Made by a program: the position numbers and the translations under genes. DNA of 64,000 nucleotides from Streptomyces sp. ATexAB-D23 (lineage in GTDB: Bacteria; Actinomycetota; Actinomycetes; Streptomycetales; Streptomycetaceae): the NCBI RefSeq assembly GCF_000373645.1, contig NZ_KB892046.1, positions 62,001-126,000 on the forward strand, in the 5' to 3' direction. The notes below the pieces were generated by a model that saw only the letters and a list, made by a program, of their open reading frames with translations, was not told where the DNA came from and did no database searches. Within the stretch, counting starts at the first letter, position 1, and each line of letters starts with the position of its first letter. Below, in pieces: positions 45,270 through 54,429 of the stretch.

Positions 45270-45348
45270 GCCTGCCCGCAGGGGCCCCGGTGGTCCGGGC
45301 CCCGGAAGACCGGCCACGGTGGACCGGCCCCTGAAGACCGGCCCCGGC

Positions 45349-45459
45349 AACACGAGGCCCCGTAAGCACCGCCCCGGGAACACGAGGCCCTCGTAAGCAC
45401 CGCGCCCCGGGAACACGAGGCCCTGTAAGCACCGCGCCCCGCAAAACACGAGGCCCCGG
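45349..45459. repeat. Short tandem repeat, about 3.5 copies of a 30-33-base unit
   Basis: Units start at 45349 (30 bases), 45379 (33), 45412 (33) and 45445 (partial, 15). The unit reads AACACGAGGCCC, then a variable 0-3 bases, then GTAAGCACCGCGCCCCGGG. Just upstream GAAGACCGGCC occurs twice (45305, 45333). It lies in the gap between the convergent hsdA-like and ligase genes. Unit length varies, and no coding role is supported. Confidence 0.8.
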
Positions 45460-45505
45460 CCGCCGAGTCCACCTCGGGCTGCCGGGGCCCACGCCTTCTC
45501 CGGGT

Positions 45506-47149
45506 TCAGACCCGCACCTTGTGCCGGGTCACCTTGCCCGTCGCGTTGCGCGGCAGCTCGTCGGCGGTCAGCCGCCACCGCGTGGGCACCTTGAAATAGG
45601 ACAGCTCGCGCGCCACGTACTCCCGCAGCGCCTCCTCGGTGACCGTCGAGCCGGCGCCCAGGACCACGACAGCCGCGACCTCCTGGCCGAGGTCGGGATG
45701 CGGCGTCCCCAGCACCAGGCACTCGCGCACGTCCGGGTGCTCCGCGAGCACCGTCTCGATCTCGGCCGGATAGATGTTCTCGCCGCCCCGGATGATCAGG
45801 TCCGACCGGCGGCTGCCGAGATGGAGCCGGCCCTCGCGCAGCTGCCCCAGGTCGCCCGTGCGCAGCCAGCGGTCGGGCCCGATCGCCGCCGCGGTCGCCG
45901 CGGGGTCCCGCCAGTAACCCAGCATGTTGTACTGGCTGCGCACCCAGACCTCGCCCTCCTCGCCCTCCCCGAGCACCTGGCCCAGCGGGTCGCGGATCTC
46001 CAGCGTGACCCCCGTGACGGGCCGGCCGAGGGTGCCGGGCGCGGCGGCCAGCTCCTGCGGGCTCGCGGCGGCGACCGCGGTGCACGTCTCGGTCAGCCCG
46101 TAGCTGTCCACCAGCGAGTCCTTCGCGAACGGCAGGCTCTCGCGCAGCCGCTCCTTGAACGCCGTCGACGACGGCGCGGAGGCCAGTGCGAACGCGGTCA
46201 GCGAGGAGGTGTCGTAGCGGTGTGCCCCGCCGTGTTCCAGCATCCGGTGGGCCATGGTGGGCACCGCGCCCCAGTTGGTGACGCGCTCCCGCTCGACCGT
46301 GCCCAGCACGGCATCCACATCGAACGCCCCCTGGTACAGCGCGATCCGGCTTCCCGTGGCGAGGCGCGGTACGGCCAGGTTGTGCAGGCTCGCGATGTGG
46401 AACAGCGGCAGCGTCAGCAGGTAGACGCGGTCCTGCGGCTCCGTCGGATCGCCCAGGGCCTGGGCCAGCGCCTCGTTCAGGCGGTGGTATTCGACCACGG
46501 CCAGCAGATTGCGGTGGGTGTGCACGGCACCCTTGGGGCGGCCGGAGGTGCCCGACGTGTAGAGGATGACGGCCGGATCGTCCTCGGCCACATCGGCGGA
46601 GGGCAGCGGGGCGTCCGGGTGGGCCGCCGCGAAGCGGCTGATGTCGTCCTCCACGGAGAGGACCGGCACCGGGCAGCCGGTCAGCTTCGCCGCCCGCCGG
46701 GCGTCGGCCACCACGAGCGCGGGCTCCGCGTTGTCCAGACCGTGCGCCAGCTCGCGCTCGGTCCACCAGGCGTTGAACCCGACCGCGACCGCGCCGATGG
46801 ACACGGTGGCCCAGAACGTGATGATCCACTCCGGTGAGTTGGCCGCGGCGATGGCCACCCGGTCGCCCTTCGCGACGCCGTACTCCTCACGCAGCACCCG
46901 GGCCAGTGACGCGGCCTGCCGCGCGTGCTCGGCGAAGGTGATCCGGCGGTCCGCCGTGACGATGAACTCACGGCCGGCGTGGGCGACGGAGGCGTGCAGC
47001 ACCTCGTGCAGGGCCCGATGGCGGCGCGTGAACACCGGCAGCCGGCTGCCCAGCACCTCTTCGTCGGCAAGCTCGAACCGGCCGCCGGGGCCGGTGAGTG
47101 CGGCCACCTGGGCGAGGGCGGCGGCGCGGTGATCCGTTTCGCTGGGCAT
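45506..47149 (-). CDS. Acyl-CoA synthetase (ANL superfamily), possible steroid-acid CoA ligase
   Basis: 547 residues, complete adenylate-forming enzyme: LYTSGTSGRPKGAVHTHRN, VDSYGLTETCTA, LRTGDLGQL, GGENIYPAEIE and the C-terminal NATGKVTRHKV lysine. It is distinct from the FadD17-like and FadD3 ligases in the window, so a third carboxylate substrate is implied. Beside a 3-alpha-HSD and an importer, a C24 or shortened steroid acid (bile-acid type) is plausible, but a fatty or aromatic acid cannot be excluded. AGGAG precedes the ATG. Confidence 0.8.
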   Translation of the reverse strand: MPSETDHRAAALAQVAALTGPGGRFELADEEVLGSRLPVFTRRHRALHEVLHASVAHAGREFIVTADRRITFAEHARQAASLARVLREEYGVAKGDRVAIAAANSPEWIITFWATVSIGAVAVGFNAWWTERELAHGLDNAEPALVVADARRAAKLTGCPVPVLSVEDDISRFAAAHPDAPLPSADVAEDDPAVILYTSGTSGRPKGAVHTHRNLLAVVEYHRLNEALAQALGDPTEPQDRVYLLTLPLFHIASLHNLAVPRLATGSRIALYQGAFDVDAVLGTVERERVTNWGAVPTMAHRMLEHGGAHRYDTSSLTAFALASAPSSTAFKERLRESLPFAKDSLVDSYGLTETCTAVAAASPQELAAAPGTLGRPVTGVTLEIRDPLGQVLGEGEEGEVWVRSQYNMLGYWRDPAATAAAIGPDRWLRTGDLGQLREGRLHLGSRRSDLIIRGGENIYPAEIETVLAEHPDVRECLVLGTPHPDLGQEVAAVVVLGAGSTVTEEALREYVARELSYFKVPTRWRLTADELPRNATGKVTRHKVRV

Positions 47150-47509
47150 CGGGACTCCTGGGCGTCGTGAACTCCACTGGGATCGCGGACGACGCCAGTC
47201 TCGGCAGCCGGGGGCCCTCGCTCCCCGGCTGATTCCGGTCACTGGGACACCGTCCCACGGGCCGGCGAAGAGCGGAAGCACGCCCGCACCCCCCGCGCGC
47301 ACACCCCCGGCCCGGGTTCCCGCTGAGTGGGATGCGTCACGGCGGCCGGATTTCGCCGGCCATAGCGTCCCCCCACGATCCGCCCCCGGGCACCCGCCCT
47401 CCGGCGTATCCGCACCCGCTCATCCCGCCCGCCTCCCGGGCACCGCTCTTCCCGCCCCCTCGGGCACCTGTTCTTCCCGACTTCGGGCTCCGGACAACTG
47501 GAGGATGCA
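47150..47509. other. Divergent intergenic region (360 bases)
   Basis: Between the ligase (-) and the solute-binding protein (+). It holds the promoter at 47325-47368, two further ACTGGGA-type sequences (about 47176 and 47241) and the palindrome TGGGAC-ACC-GTCCCA (47244-47258). No ORF is supported. Confidence 0.6.
47325..47368 (+). promoter_or_regulatory. Putative activator-dependent promoter: GAGTGGGATG-N28-TAGCGT
   Basis: Box at 47325-47334, -10-like TAGCGT at 47363-47368, exactly 28 bases apart as in two other steroid promoters. A leader of about 135 bases would follow before the start at 47510. Confidence 0.5.
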
Positions 47510-49123
47510 ATGAAGCGAACACCACGGGTCAGAGCCCGACTCGCCGCCGTCCTGGCCGCGGCGGCCCTGATCACCTCCGCCTGCGCCTCACCCGACGACG
47601 GGGCCGGCGGCAAGGAGCAGAAGACCGAACGCGGGCGGTACACGTTCGGCAGCATCGGTGAACAGCCGAAGGGCGGCACCCCGGTCCGCGGCGGCACCCT
47701 GCGCTTCGCGGACTACGGCGAGGCCCGCAGCCTCAGCCCCGCCGTCACCTTCGCGACCGGCGCCTCCGGCGGCTCGGCCCTGGCCGCCGTCTACGACGTA
47801 CTGATGCGCTACGACACCGCGGCGAACACGTACGAACCGTGGCTGGCCGAGTCGCTGGAGAGCAGCGCCGACCTGAAGACCTGGACCCTGAAGCTCCGCG
47901 ACGGCGTCAACTTCTCCGACGGCACCCCGCTCGACGCCGACGCCGTCGTCGCCAGCATCGCCTGGTACCAGAAGAACAAGGGCGCCGACACCGCGCTGCT
48001 GGCCCCGAACCTCGCGAAGACCGAGGCCACCGACGAGCACACCGTCGTCTTCACCCTCCGCCGCCCCTGGGCCACCTTCCCCGCGATGCTCGCCCAGGCA
48101 CCCGGCATGATCGTCGCGCCGGCCGCGTACGCCACGAAGACCTTCCGCCCGATCGGCGCAGGACCCTTCACACTCGGTTCGTACGCCCCGCAGGAGGAGA
48201 TGGTCCTCAAGGCGAACAAGAAGTACTGGAAGGGCGTGCCCCACCTCGACGCGCTGCGCTTCACCTGGCCGCAGGCCGACCGCGCCAAGCTGGAGGCGCT
48301 GAACGACGGCACCGCCGACGTGACGTACATGCGCAGCCCCGACGTCGTGGACGACGCCGTGAAGGAGGGCCACCCGGGGGAGCTGACCCTCACCGGCCTC
48401 GGCAACATGATCACCATCAACACCCGCAGCGGCCGGCCGGGCAGCGACCTGCGCGTCCGCAAGGCGATGGCGCTGGCGCTCGACCCGAAGCTCGACACCG
48501 AACGCGCCTACGACGGCAAGGGCCTGCCGGGCCAGGAGATCTTCCCGCCCGAATCACGCCTGCACTCGAAGACCGAGCCCCTCGGCATCGACCTCGAACA
48601 GGCGAAGAAGCTCCTCGCCGAGGCCAGGAAGGACGGCTACGACGGCAAGCTCACCTACATGGACGGCACCGACCCCGTCTCCCGGTCCAAGGCCGTCGTC
48701 ACCAAGGCGATGCTGGAACGCGTCGGCTTCGAGGTGAAGCTCGACATGGTCCCCTCCATCGCGGACCGGGTCGCGAAGACCTATGTGGACCACGACTTCG
48801 ACATCAGCCGGGGCGCGGCCAGCATCTCCGAGAGCGACCCCTACCACCGCCTCCAGAGCGTCCTGAACTCCGAGAGCTACGGCAACCCCGGCGGATACGC
48901 CAACAAGAAGATGGACGCGCTGCTCGTCGAGTTGCAGGCCGCCGACTCGGACGCGGAGACCCAGCGGATTCTGGACGACGTCCAGACCCTCTTCAACGAG
49001 GACGTCCCCCTGGTCAACCTCGGAGCCAGCGCCGGCTTCACCGCCTGGGGCAAGAACGTCCACGGCATCGTTCCGACCGACGAGTACATGGCCCTCTTCG
49101 GCGAGGCATGGATCAGCGAGTGA
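47510..49123 (+). CDS. ABC transporter solute-binding lipoprotein (family 5)
   Basis: 537 residues. A lipoprotein signal with lipobox ITSAC (Cys25), then a family 5 (DppA/OppA/NikA-type) binding protein: LRFADYGEARSLSPA, YDVLMRYDTAANTYEPWLAESLE, LKLRDGVNFSDGTPLDADAV and FRPIGAGPFTLGSYAPQEEMVLKANKKYWKG. It would capture the substrate outside the membrane for the permeases and ATPases that follow. The usual ligands are peptides, nickel or glycosides; here co-transcription with an OYE and amidase and the shared promoter box suggest a steroid or steroid conjugate. GGAGG precedes the ATG. Confidence 0.88.
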   Translation: MKRTPRVRARLAAVLAAAALITSACASPDDGAGGKEQKTERGRYTFGSIGEQPKGGTPVRGGTLRFADYGEARSLSPAVTFATGASGGSALAAVYDVLMRYDTAANTYEPWLAESLESSADLKTWTLKLRDGVNFSDGTPLDADAVVASIAWYQKNKGADTALLAPNLAKTEATDEHTVVFTLRRPWATFPAMLAQAPGMIVAPAAYATKTFRPIGAGPFTLGSYAPQEEMVLKANKKYWKGVPHLDALRFTWPQADRAKLEALNDGTADVTYMRSPDVVDDAVKEGHPGELTLTGLGNMITINTRSGRPGSDLRVRKAMALALDPKLDTERAYDGKGLPGQEIFPPESRLHSKTEPLGIDLEQAKKLLAEARKDGYDGKLTYMDGTDPVSRSKAVVTKAMLERVGFEVKLDMVPSIADRVAKTYVDHDFDISRGAASISESDPYHRLQSVLNSESYGNPGGYANKKMDALLVELQAADSDAETQRILDDVQTLFNEDVPLVNLGASAGFTAWGKNVHGIVPTDEYMALFGEAWISE

Positions 49124-49166
49124 CCCCGTCGACCGGCCTGCCTCCCCCGGCGGAACTGGAGGAACC

Positions 49167-50135
49167 ATGAGCCCCGCCGCACTGCGCCGCCTCGCCCTGC
49201 GGGGCCTGGAACTGGTGGGCGTGCTCCTCGTCGCGAGCATCGGGGTGTTCTCCCTGGTGGTCCTGATGCCGTCGGACCCGGCCGTCGACATCCTCGGGGC
49301 GGGGCACTCGCCCGCCGAGTACGCCGAGGTCCGCCACGACCTCGGTCTCGACCAGCCGCTCGTCACCCGCTACTTCGACTGGCTGGGCAACGCCCTCACC
49401 GGGGACCTGGGCCACTCCGTCGTACCGCCGCAGAGCGGTGTCACCGACCGGGTGCTGTCCGCACTGCCCGTCAGCTTCGAGATCGCGGTGCTCGGACTGC
49501 TGATCGCCCTGGTCCTCGCGGTGCCGCTGGCCATGTGGTCGGCGTACCGGGAGGGTTCGGCGGCCGACCGGATCATCGGCGCCGGCACCTTCGGCGTGCT
49601 GTCCGTGCCGAGCTTCCTGGCCGGTCTGCTGCTGGTGCTCGTGCTGGTCGACTCGGCCGGCTGGTTCCCGCGCACCGAGTGGGTGCGCATCGGGGACGGA
49701 GACCTGGCGGGCAACCTGCACCACGCCTTCCTGCCGGCCCTGACCGTGGGGCTCGCCGAACTCGCCATGTTCACCCGGGTCCTGCGCGGCGACCTCATCG
49801 TCACCCTGCGCGAGGACTACATCCTCGCCGCCCGCGCCAAGGGCATGAACCCGCTGCGCGTCCTGTTCTCCGATGCCCTGCGCCCCTCCTCGTTCTCCCT
49901 GGTCACCCTTCTCGGGCTCAGCCTGGGCCGGCTCATCGGGAGCACCGTCGTCGTGGAGTACCTGTTCTCGCTGCCCGGCATGGGAACGCTCATCGTCAAC
50001 GCGGCGGGCCAGGGCGACTACCCCATGGTCCAGGGCGCGGTGCTCACCATCGCCGTGATCTACGTGGTGATCAACGCCGGCATCGACCTCTCCTACGGCT
50101 ACCTGGACCCGAGGACGCGACGTGTTCATGTCTGA
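49167..50135 (+). CDS. ABC importer permease, DppB type
   Basis: 322 residues with six predicted membrane helices. Typical DppB elements are the N-terminal SDPAVDILG and LGLDQPLVTRYFDWLGNALTGDLGHS, and the EAA loop LREDYILAARAKGMNPLRVLFSDALRPSS. Pairs with the following DppC-type permease. TGGAGGAA precedes the start. Confidence 0.9.
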   Translation: MSPAALRRLALRGLELVGVLLVASIGVFSLVVLMPSDPAVDILGAGHSPAEYAEVRHDLGLDQPLVTRYFDWLGNALTGDLGHSVVPPQSGVTDRVLSALPVSFEIAVLGLLIALVLAVPLAMWSAYREGSAADRIIGAGTFGVLSVPSFLAGLLLVLVLVDSAGWFPRTEWVRIGDGDLAGNLHHAFLPALTVGLAELAMFTRVLRGDLIVTLREDYILAARAKGMNPLRVLFSDALRPSSFSLVTLLGLSLGRLIGSTVVVEYLFSLPGMGTLIVNAAGQGDYPMVQGAVLTIAVIYVVINAGIDLSYGYLDPRTRRVHV

Positions 50136-51162
50136 GATCGTTCCGCGTGCGCGGACCTCCTTCCCGCTGCAACTGCTCACCGCCCTGGCCCTGACCGCCG
50201 CCGGCCTCGTCCTGCTGGTGTACGGGGCACGCACGGGCAGGCTCGTCCCGTTCGCCAGGACCGCCGTCGCCCTGGCCGGCCTCGGTCTGACGCTCGCCGG
50301 CGCCTCCCGGCTCGGGAAGCGGTGGGCGGGGCCCGGTTTCGACGTGGTGTTCTGGTTCGGCGCGGGCTGGCTGGTGCTGCTCGGCCTCGCGATGCTCGCC
50401 GCGCCCTGGCTGCCGCTCGCCGAGGACCGGGACGTCGCGACGACGGTCGCCGAACCCGTCTTCGGCGGACCGGTGTTCGCGGGCAGCCACCCGCTGGGCA
50501 CCAACGCCTTCGGGCTCGACCTGCTGGCCCGGTCCCTGTACGGCGCCCGCTCCTCGCTGCTGATCTCCCTGTCGGCGGTCGCCATCGGTACGGTCGTCGG
50601 CGGCGCGATCGGCATGGCCGCCGGCTACTTCGGGAAGGCCGCCGACCGGGTGGTGGGCATGGCCACCAACTCGCTGCTCGCCGTGCCCCCGCTGATCCTG
50701 CTCATCGCCCTGGCGACCGTCCTCCAGCCGCACCTGCGCAACATCGCCTTCTCGCTGGCCCTGCTCACGATCCCCGGCATGGTCCGGCTCGCCCGCGCCA
50801 CGACCATGGCGTACGCCAACCGCGAATTCGTCGTCGCCGCCCGCGCCATGGGAGCCACCCGCTCCCGCATCCTCCTGCGCGAACTGCTGCCCAACGTCCT
50901 GCTGCCCCTGCTGTCGCTGGCCGTCGTCATGATCTCGGTCCTCATCGTCGCCGAGGCGTCCCTCAGCTTCCTCGGACTCGGCATCCAGCCACCCGAACCC
51001 ACCTGGGGAAACATGATCGCCGAAGGGGAGGGCCGGGTGTTCGAGCAGCACCCGCACATCGTGCTGGTACCCGGCGCGTTCCTCTTCCTCACCGTCTTCG
51101 CCTTCAACATCGTCGGCGAGAAGGCTCGCGGGCGCTGGGACTCCCGGAGCGTGAAACCGTGA
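50122..51162 (+). CDS. ABC importer permease, DppC type, with extra N-terminal helices
   Basis: 346 residues, longer than a usual DppC because two or three extra hydrophobic segments (residues about 12-90) precede the standard core. The core has GTNAFGLDLLARSLYGARSSLLISL, the EAA loop YANREFVVAARAMGATRSRILLRELLPNV and SFLGLGIQPPEPTWGNMI. Start may be the GTG at 50122 or the in-frame ATG at 50128; GAGGAC at 50111 suits the GTG better. It overlaps the upstream permease by 14 bases. Confidence 0.87.
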   Translation: MFMSEIVPRARTSFPLQLLTALALTAAGLVLLVYGARTGRLVPFARTAVALAGLGLTLAGASRLGKRWAGPGFDVVFWFGAGWLVLLGLAMLAAPWLPLAEDRDVATTVAEPVFGGPVFAGSHPLGTNAFGLDLLARSLYGARSSLLISLSAVAIGTVVGGAIGMAAGYFGKAADRVVGMATNSLLAVPPLILLIALATVLQPHLRNIAFSLALLTIPGMVRLARATTMAYANREFVVAARAMGATRSRILLRELLPNVLLPLLSLAVVMISVLIVAEASLSFLGLGIQPPEPTWGNMIAEGEGRVFEQHPHIVLVPGAFLFLTVFAFNIVGEKARGRWDSRSVKP

Positions 51163-52202
51163 CCACCGAGCCCCTGTCCGCAGCGCCCCCGGCCGGCGCC
51201 GGCACCGAAACCCCCGCGCTGCTGAGCGCGACCGACGTACGGACCGTCTTCCACACCCACCGGGGGCCCGTGCAGGCCGTCGACGGCGTCTGCCTGGCCC
51301 TGCGCGAGGGCGAGACCCTCGGCATCGTCGGGGAGTCCGGCTCGGGCAAGTCCGTCCTCGGCCGCACCCTCATGGGCCTGATCACCGACGGCCCCGCCAC
51401 CACCGTCTCCGGCACCGTCCTGCTCGGCGGCCAGGACGTCCACGCCCTCGGACCGGCAGGCCGCAGGGCCCTGTGGGGCACCGAGGTCGCCATGGTCTTC
51501 CAGGACCCGATGACCTCGCTCAACCCCGTGAAGAGGGTCGGCACCCACCTGTCCGAGAGCGTCCGGCTGCACCAGGGGCTGAGCCGTACGGCGGCCCGGG
51601 AACGCGCCGTCGACCTGCTCCGGCAGGTCGGCATCCCCGAACCGGCCCGCCGCGCCCGCCAGTACCCGCACGAACTCTCCGGCGGGATGCGGCAGCGCGT
51701 CGTCATCGCCATGGCCCTGGCCTGCGGGCCGCGCCTGCTCATCGCCGACGAACCGACCACCGCGCTCGACGTCACCGTGCAGAAACAGATCCTCGACCTG
51801 CTCCAGGCCCTGACCCGGGACCTCGGCATGGCGATGATCCTGATCAGCCACGACCTCGCCACGGTCGCCGGCCGCACCGACCGGGTCGCGGTGATGTACG
51901 CCGGCCGCCTCGTCGAATACGCCCCCACCGCCGCCGTGTTCGACCACCCCAGGCACCCGTACAGCAGCGCCCTCATCGCCTCCGTGCCGCGCATCGACCA
52001 GCCCCCGCACACCCTGCTGCCCACCATCGAGGGCCGCCCGCCCCATCTGCTGAACCCGCCCCCCGGCTGCCGCTTCGCCCCCCGCTGCGGCCACGCGAGC
52101 GACCGCTGCGCCACCGAGTCCCCCCGGCTCACCGGGGACCCCGGCTCCGGCGCCGTCGCCTGCCACCACCCCCTGGGAGCCGCCGAGGAGGCCGCCGTAT
52201 GA
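51159..52202 (+). CDS. ABC importer ATPase, DppD type
   Basis: 347 residues. Walker A GESGSGKS, Q-loop FQDPMTSLNPV, signature LSGGMRQRVVIAMAL, Walker B LLIADEPTTALD, H-loop ISHDL, and the oligopeptide-transport C-terminal Cys cluster LNPPPGCRFAPRCGHASDRC that in DppD/OppD ligates iron-sulfur. GTG start in a 4-base overlap with the permease stop. Confidence 0.9.
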   Translation: MTTEPLSAAPPAGAGTETPALLSATDVRTVFHTHRGPVQAVDGVCLALREGETLGIVGESGSGKSVLGRTLMGLITDGPATTVSGTVLLGGQDVHALGPAGRRALWGTEVAMVFQDPMTSLNPVKRVGTHLSESVRLHQGLSRTAARERAVDLLRQVGIPEPARRARQYPHELSGGMRQRVVIAMALACGPRLLIADEPTTALDVTVQKQILDLLQALTRDLGMAMILISHDLATVAGRTDRVAVMYAGRLVEYAPTAAVFDHPRHPYSSALIASVPRIDQPPHTLLPTIEGRPPHLLNPPPGCRFAPRCGHASDRCATESPRLTGDPGSGAVACHHPLGAAEEAAV

Positions 52203-53206
52203 CGAGCACCCGACCCACCGCGCCCGCGCTCAGCGCCGAGGACCTCGTCGTGGAGTACCCGGCCGGCCGCGGACAGAAGGTGCACGCCGTCTCCGGGGTC
52301 GGCCTGGAGGTCGCGGCCGGCGAAACCCTCGGCATCCTCGGCGAGTCCGGCTGCGGCAAGTCCACCGTCGGCCGCTCCCTGATCCAGCTGCCGCCCCCGG
52401 ACTCCGGCACCGTACGCCTCGGCGACGTGACCCTGACCGGGCTCGCCCCCAGGGAGCTGCGCCGGGCCCGCGCCCGGATGCAGATCATCATGCAGGACCC
52501 GGTCTCCGCCCTGAACCCCCGCCGCCGCGTCAAGGACCTGGTGTGGGAGGGCCCTTCGATCTGGGGGAGCGGCGAGGACACCCGCGACAAGGACGAGCGG
52601 ATCGACACCGCCCTGCGCGACGTCGGCCTCGACCCGGCGACCGTACGCGAGCGCAGACCGCACGAACTCTCCGGCGGCCAGTGCCAGCGCGTCTGCGTCG
52701 CCCGCGCCCTGCTCCTCGACCCCGAGGTGCTGATCTGCGACGAACCCGTCTCCAGCCTCGACGTGTCCGTCCAGGCGCAGATCCTCAACCTGCTGGAGAC
52801 GACGGTGCGCCGGCGCGGGCTGAGCATGGTGTTCATCGCCCACGACGTCGCCGTGGTGAAGAACATCAGCGACCGCGTCATGGTGATGTACCTCGGCAAG
52901 GTCTGCGAGGTCCTGCCCTCCGACGGCATGCACCACGAGGCCGTCCACCCCTACACCCGGCTGCTGCTCGCCTCGCTCCCCGAGGTCCAGCGCGGCCCAC
53001 AACCGGCCGGAGCGCCCGAGCCCGGACCGGCCGGGACCGCCGCCGAACTCCCGTCCCCGCTGAACCCGCCGTCCGGCTGCCGCTTCCGCACCCGCTGCCC
53101 GCTCGCCACCGCCCGGTGCGCCGAGCGGGAGCCGCCGCTCAGGGAGATCCGCCCCGGCCACCGGATCGCCTGCCACCACGCCCCGCCCGAGAGGAACCCC
53201 GCATGA
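52199..53206 (+). CDS. ABC importer ATPase, DppF type
   Basis: 335 residues. Walker A GESGCGKST, MQDPVSALNPRRR, signature LSGGQCQRVCVARAL, Walker B VLICDEPVSSLD, IAHDV, and a C-terminal LNPPSGCRFRTRCPLATARC cluster. It completes a full five-gene importer (binding protein, two permeases, two ATPases). The ATG overlaps the dppD-like stop by 4 bases. Confidence 0.9.
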   Translation: MTSTRPTAPALSAEDLVVEYPAGRGQKVHAVSGVGLEVAAGETLGILGESGCGKSTVGRSLIQLPPPDSGTVRLGDVTLTGLAPRELRRARARMQIIMQDPVSALNPRRRVKDLVWEGPSIWGSGEDTRDKDERIDTALRDVGLDPATVRERRPHELSGGQCQRVCVARALLLDPEVLICDEPVSSLDVSVQAQILNLLETTVRRRGLSMVFIAHDVAVVKNISDRVMVMYLGKVCEVLPSDGMHHEAVHPYTRLLLASLPEVQRGPQPAGAPEPGPAGTAAELPSPLNPPSGCRFRTRCPLATARCAEREPPLREIRPGHRIACHHAPPERNPA

Positions 53207-54429
53207 CCACCACCGAGACCCCCGATGTCCTGGCACCCGCCCAGCTCGGCCCGCTCAAACTCCGCAACCGGGTCATCAAGGCCGCGACCTACGAAGGACT
53301 CAGCCACAAGTCCCTGGTCACCAAGGACCTCGTCGACTTCCACGTCGCCTACGCCAAGGGCGGCGTCGGCATGACGACCGTCGCCTACTGCGCCGTCGCC
53401 AAGGAAGGGCGCACCGACCGCCACCAGATCCACTGGACCGACGAGGCGATGCCCGGCCTGCGCGCGCTCACCGAGGCCGTCCACGCCGAGGGCGCCGCGG
53501 TCAGCGCGCAGATCGGCCACGGCGGCCCCGTCGCCAACCCCAAGGGCAACGGCGCCCCCGCGCTCTCCCCGTCCCGGCACTTCCACGCCACCACCATCAG
53601 CTGGGCCCGGGAGGCGACCCTCGACGACATCCGGCGCGTCACCGAGGCCCACGCCGAGGCCGCCCGCCGCGCCGTCGAGGCGGGCTTCGACGCCGTAGAG
53701 GTCCACCTCGGCCACAACTACCTGGCCAGCTCCTTCCTCAGTCCCAAGGTCAACCACCGCACCGACGCCTACGGCGGCAGCCTCAAGAACCGGGCCAGGT
53801 TCGCCCGGGAGATCATGCGGGCCGTCCACGACGCGGTCGGCGGCCGGATCGCCGTCATCGCCAAGATGAACATGGACGACGGGGTGCCCGGCGGCTTCTG
53901 GCTGGACGAGGCCATCCCCGTCACGCAGTGGCTCGAACAGGACGGCACGGTCGACGCCCTGGAGATGACCGCGGGCAGCTCCCTGCTCAACCCGATGTAC
54001 CTCTTCAAGGGCGACGCCCCGCTGGACGACTTCTCCGCGATCATGCCGCAGCCCATCAAGCTCGGCGTCAAGCTCGTCGGCAAGCGGTTCCTGCGCAGCT
54101 ACCCCTACCGCGACGGCTACCTCCTGGAGGACGCCCGCCAGATCCGGGCCGCGGTGAAACTCCCGATGATCCTGCTCGGAGGCATCACCACCAAGCCCGT
54201 CATGGACCTGGCCATGCGGGAGGGCTTCGAGTTCGTCGCGATGGCCCGCGCCCTGCTGCGCGAGCCCGACCTGGTCAACCGCATGCACGACGACGCCACC
54301 ACACCCTCCCTGTGCATCCACTGCAACAAGTGCATGCCGACCAACTTCACCGGCACCCGCTGCGTCCTGGTCGACCGGAACACCACCCGCCGCGAGACCT
54401 GGGGCAAGCCCGCCGGGTACGTGTCATGA
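53203..54429 (+). CDS. Old yellow enzyme family NADH:flavin oxidoreductase
   Basis: 408 residues. TIM-barrel FMN reductase: LKLRNRVIKAATYEG, QIGHGGPVANP, HLGHNYLASSFLSPKVNHRTDAYGGS, GGITTKPVMDLAMREGFEFVAMARALLREP. The C-terminus holds a Cys cluster, C-x2-C-x2-C-x9-C (CIHCNKCMPTNFTGTRC), resembling the iron-sulfur site of 2,4-dienoyl-CoA reductase and BaiCD/BaiH-type bile-acid reductases, but there is no second pyridine nucleotide domain. It probably reduces an alpha,beta-unsaturated ketone or acyl-CoA, possibly a delta-4-3-keto steroid. The ATG overlaps the transporter ATPase stop. Confidence 0.85.
   Translation: MTTTETPDVLAPAQLGPLKLRNRVIKAATYEGLSHKSLVTKDLVDFHVAYAKGGVGMTTVAYCAVAKEGRTDRHQIHWTDEAMPGLRALTEAVHAEGAAVSAQIGHGGPVANPKGNGAPALSPSRHFHATTISWAREATLDDIRRVTEAHAEAARRAVEAGFDAVEVHLGHNYLASSFLSPKVNHRTDAYGGSLKNRARFAREIMRAVHDAVGGRIAVIAKMNMDDGVPGGFWLDEAIPVTQWLEQDGTVDALEMTAGSSLLNPMYLFKGDAPLDDFSAIMPQPIKLGVKLVGKRFLRSYPYRDGYLLEDARQIRAAVKLPMILLGGITTKPVMDLAMREGFEFVAMARALLREPDLVNRMHDDATTPSLCIHCNKCMPTNFTGTRCVLVDRNTTRRETWGKPAGYVS

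Noticed and set aside
45349..45459. CRISPR array
   Set aside because: The repeats are directly adjacent with no unique spacers, and no cas gene is near.
45137..45492. Minus-strand frames across the tandem repeats with repeated Ala-Ser-Cys-Ser-Arg-Gly residues, suggestive of a repeat protein
   Set aside because: Unit lengths of 30 and 33 bases and frame-dependent reading make this a by-product of the DNA repeats; no ribosome site or homologous family is seen.
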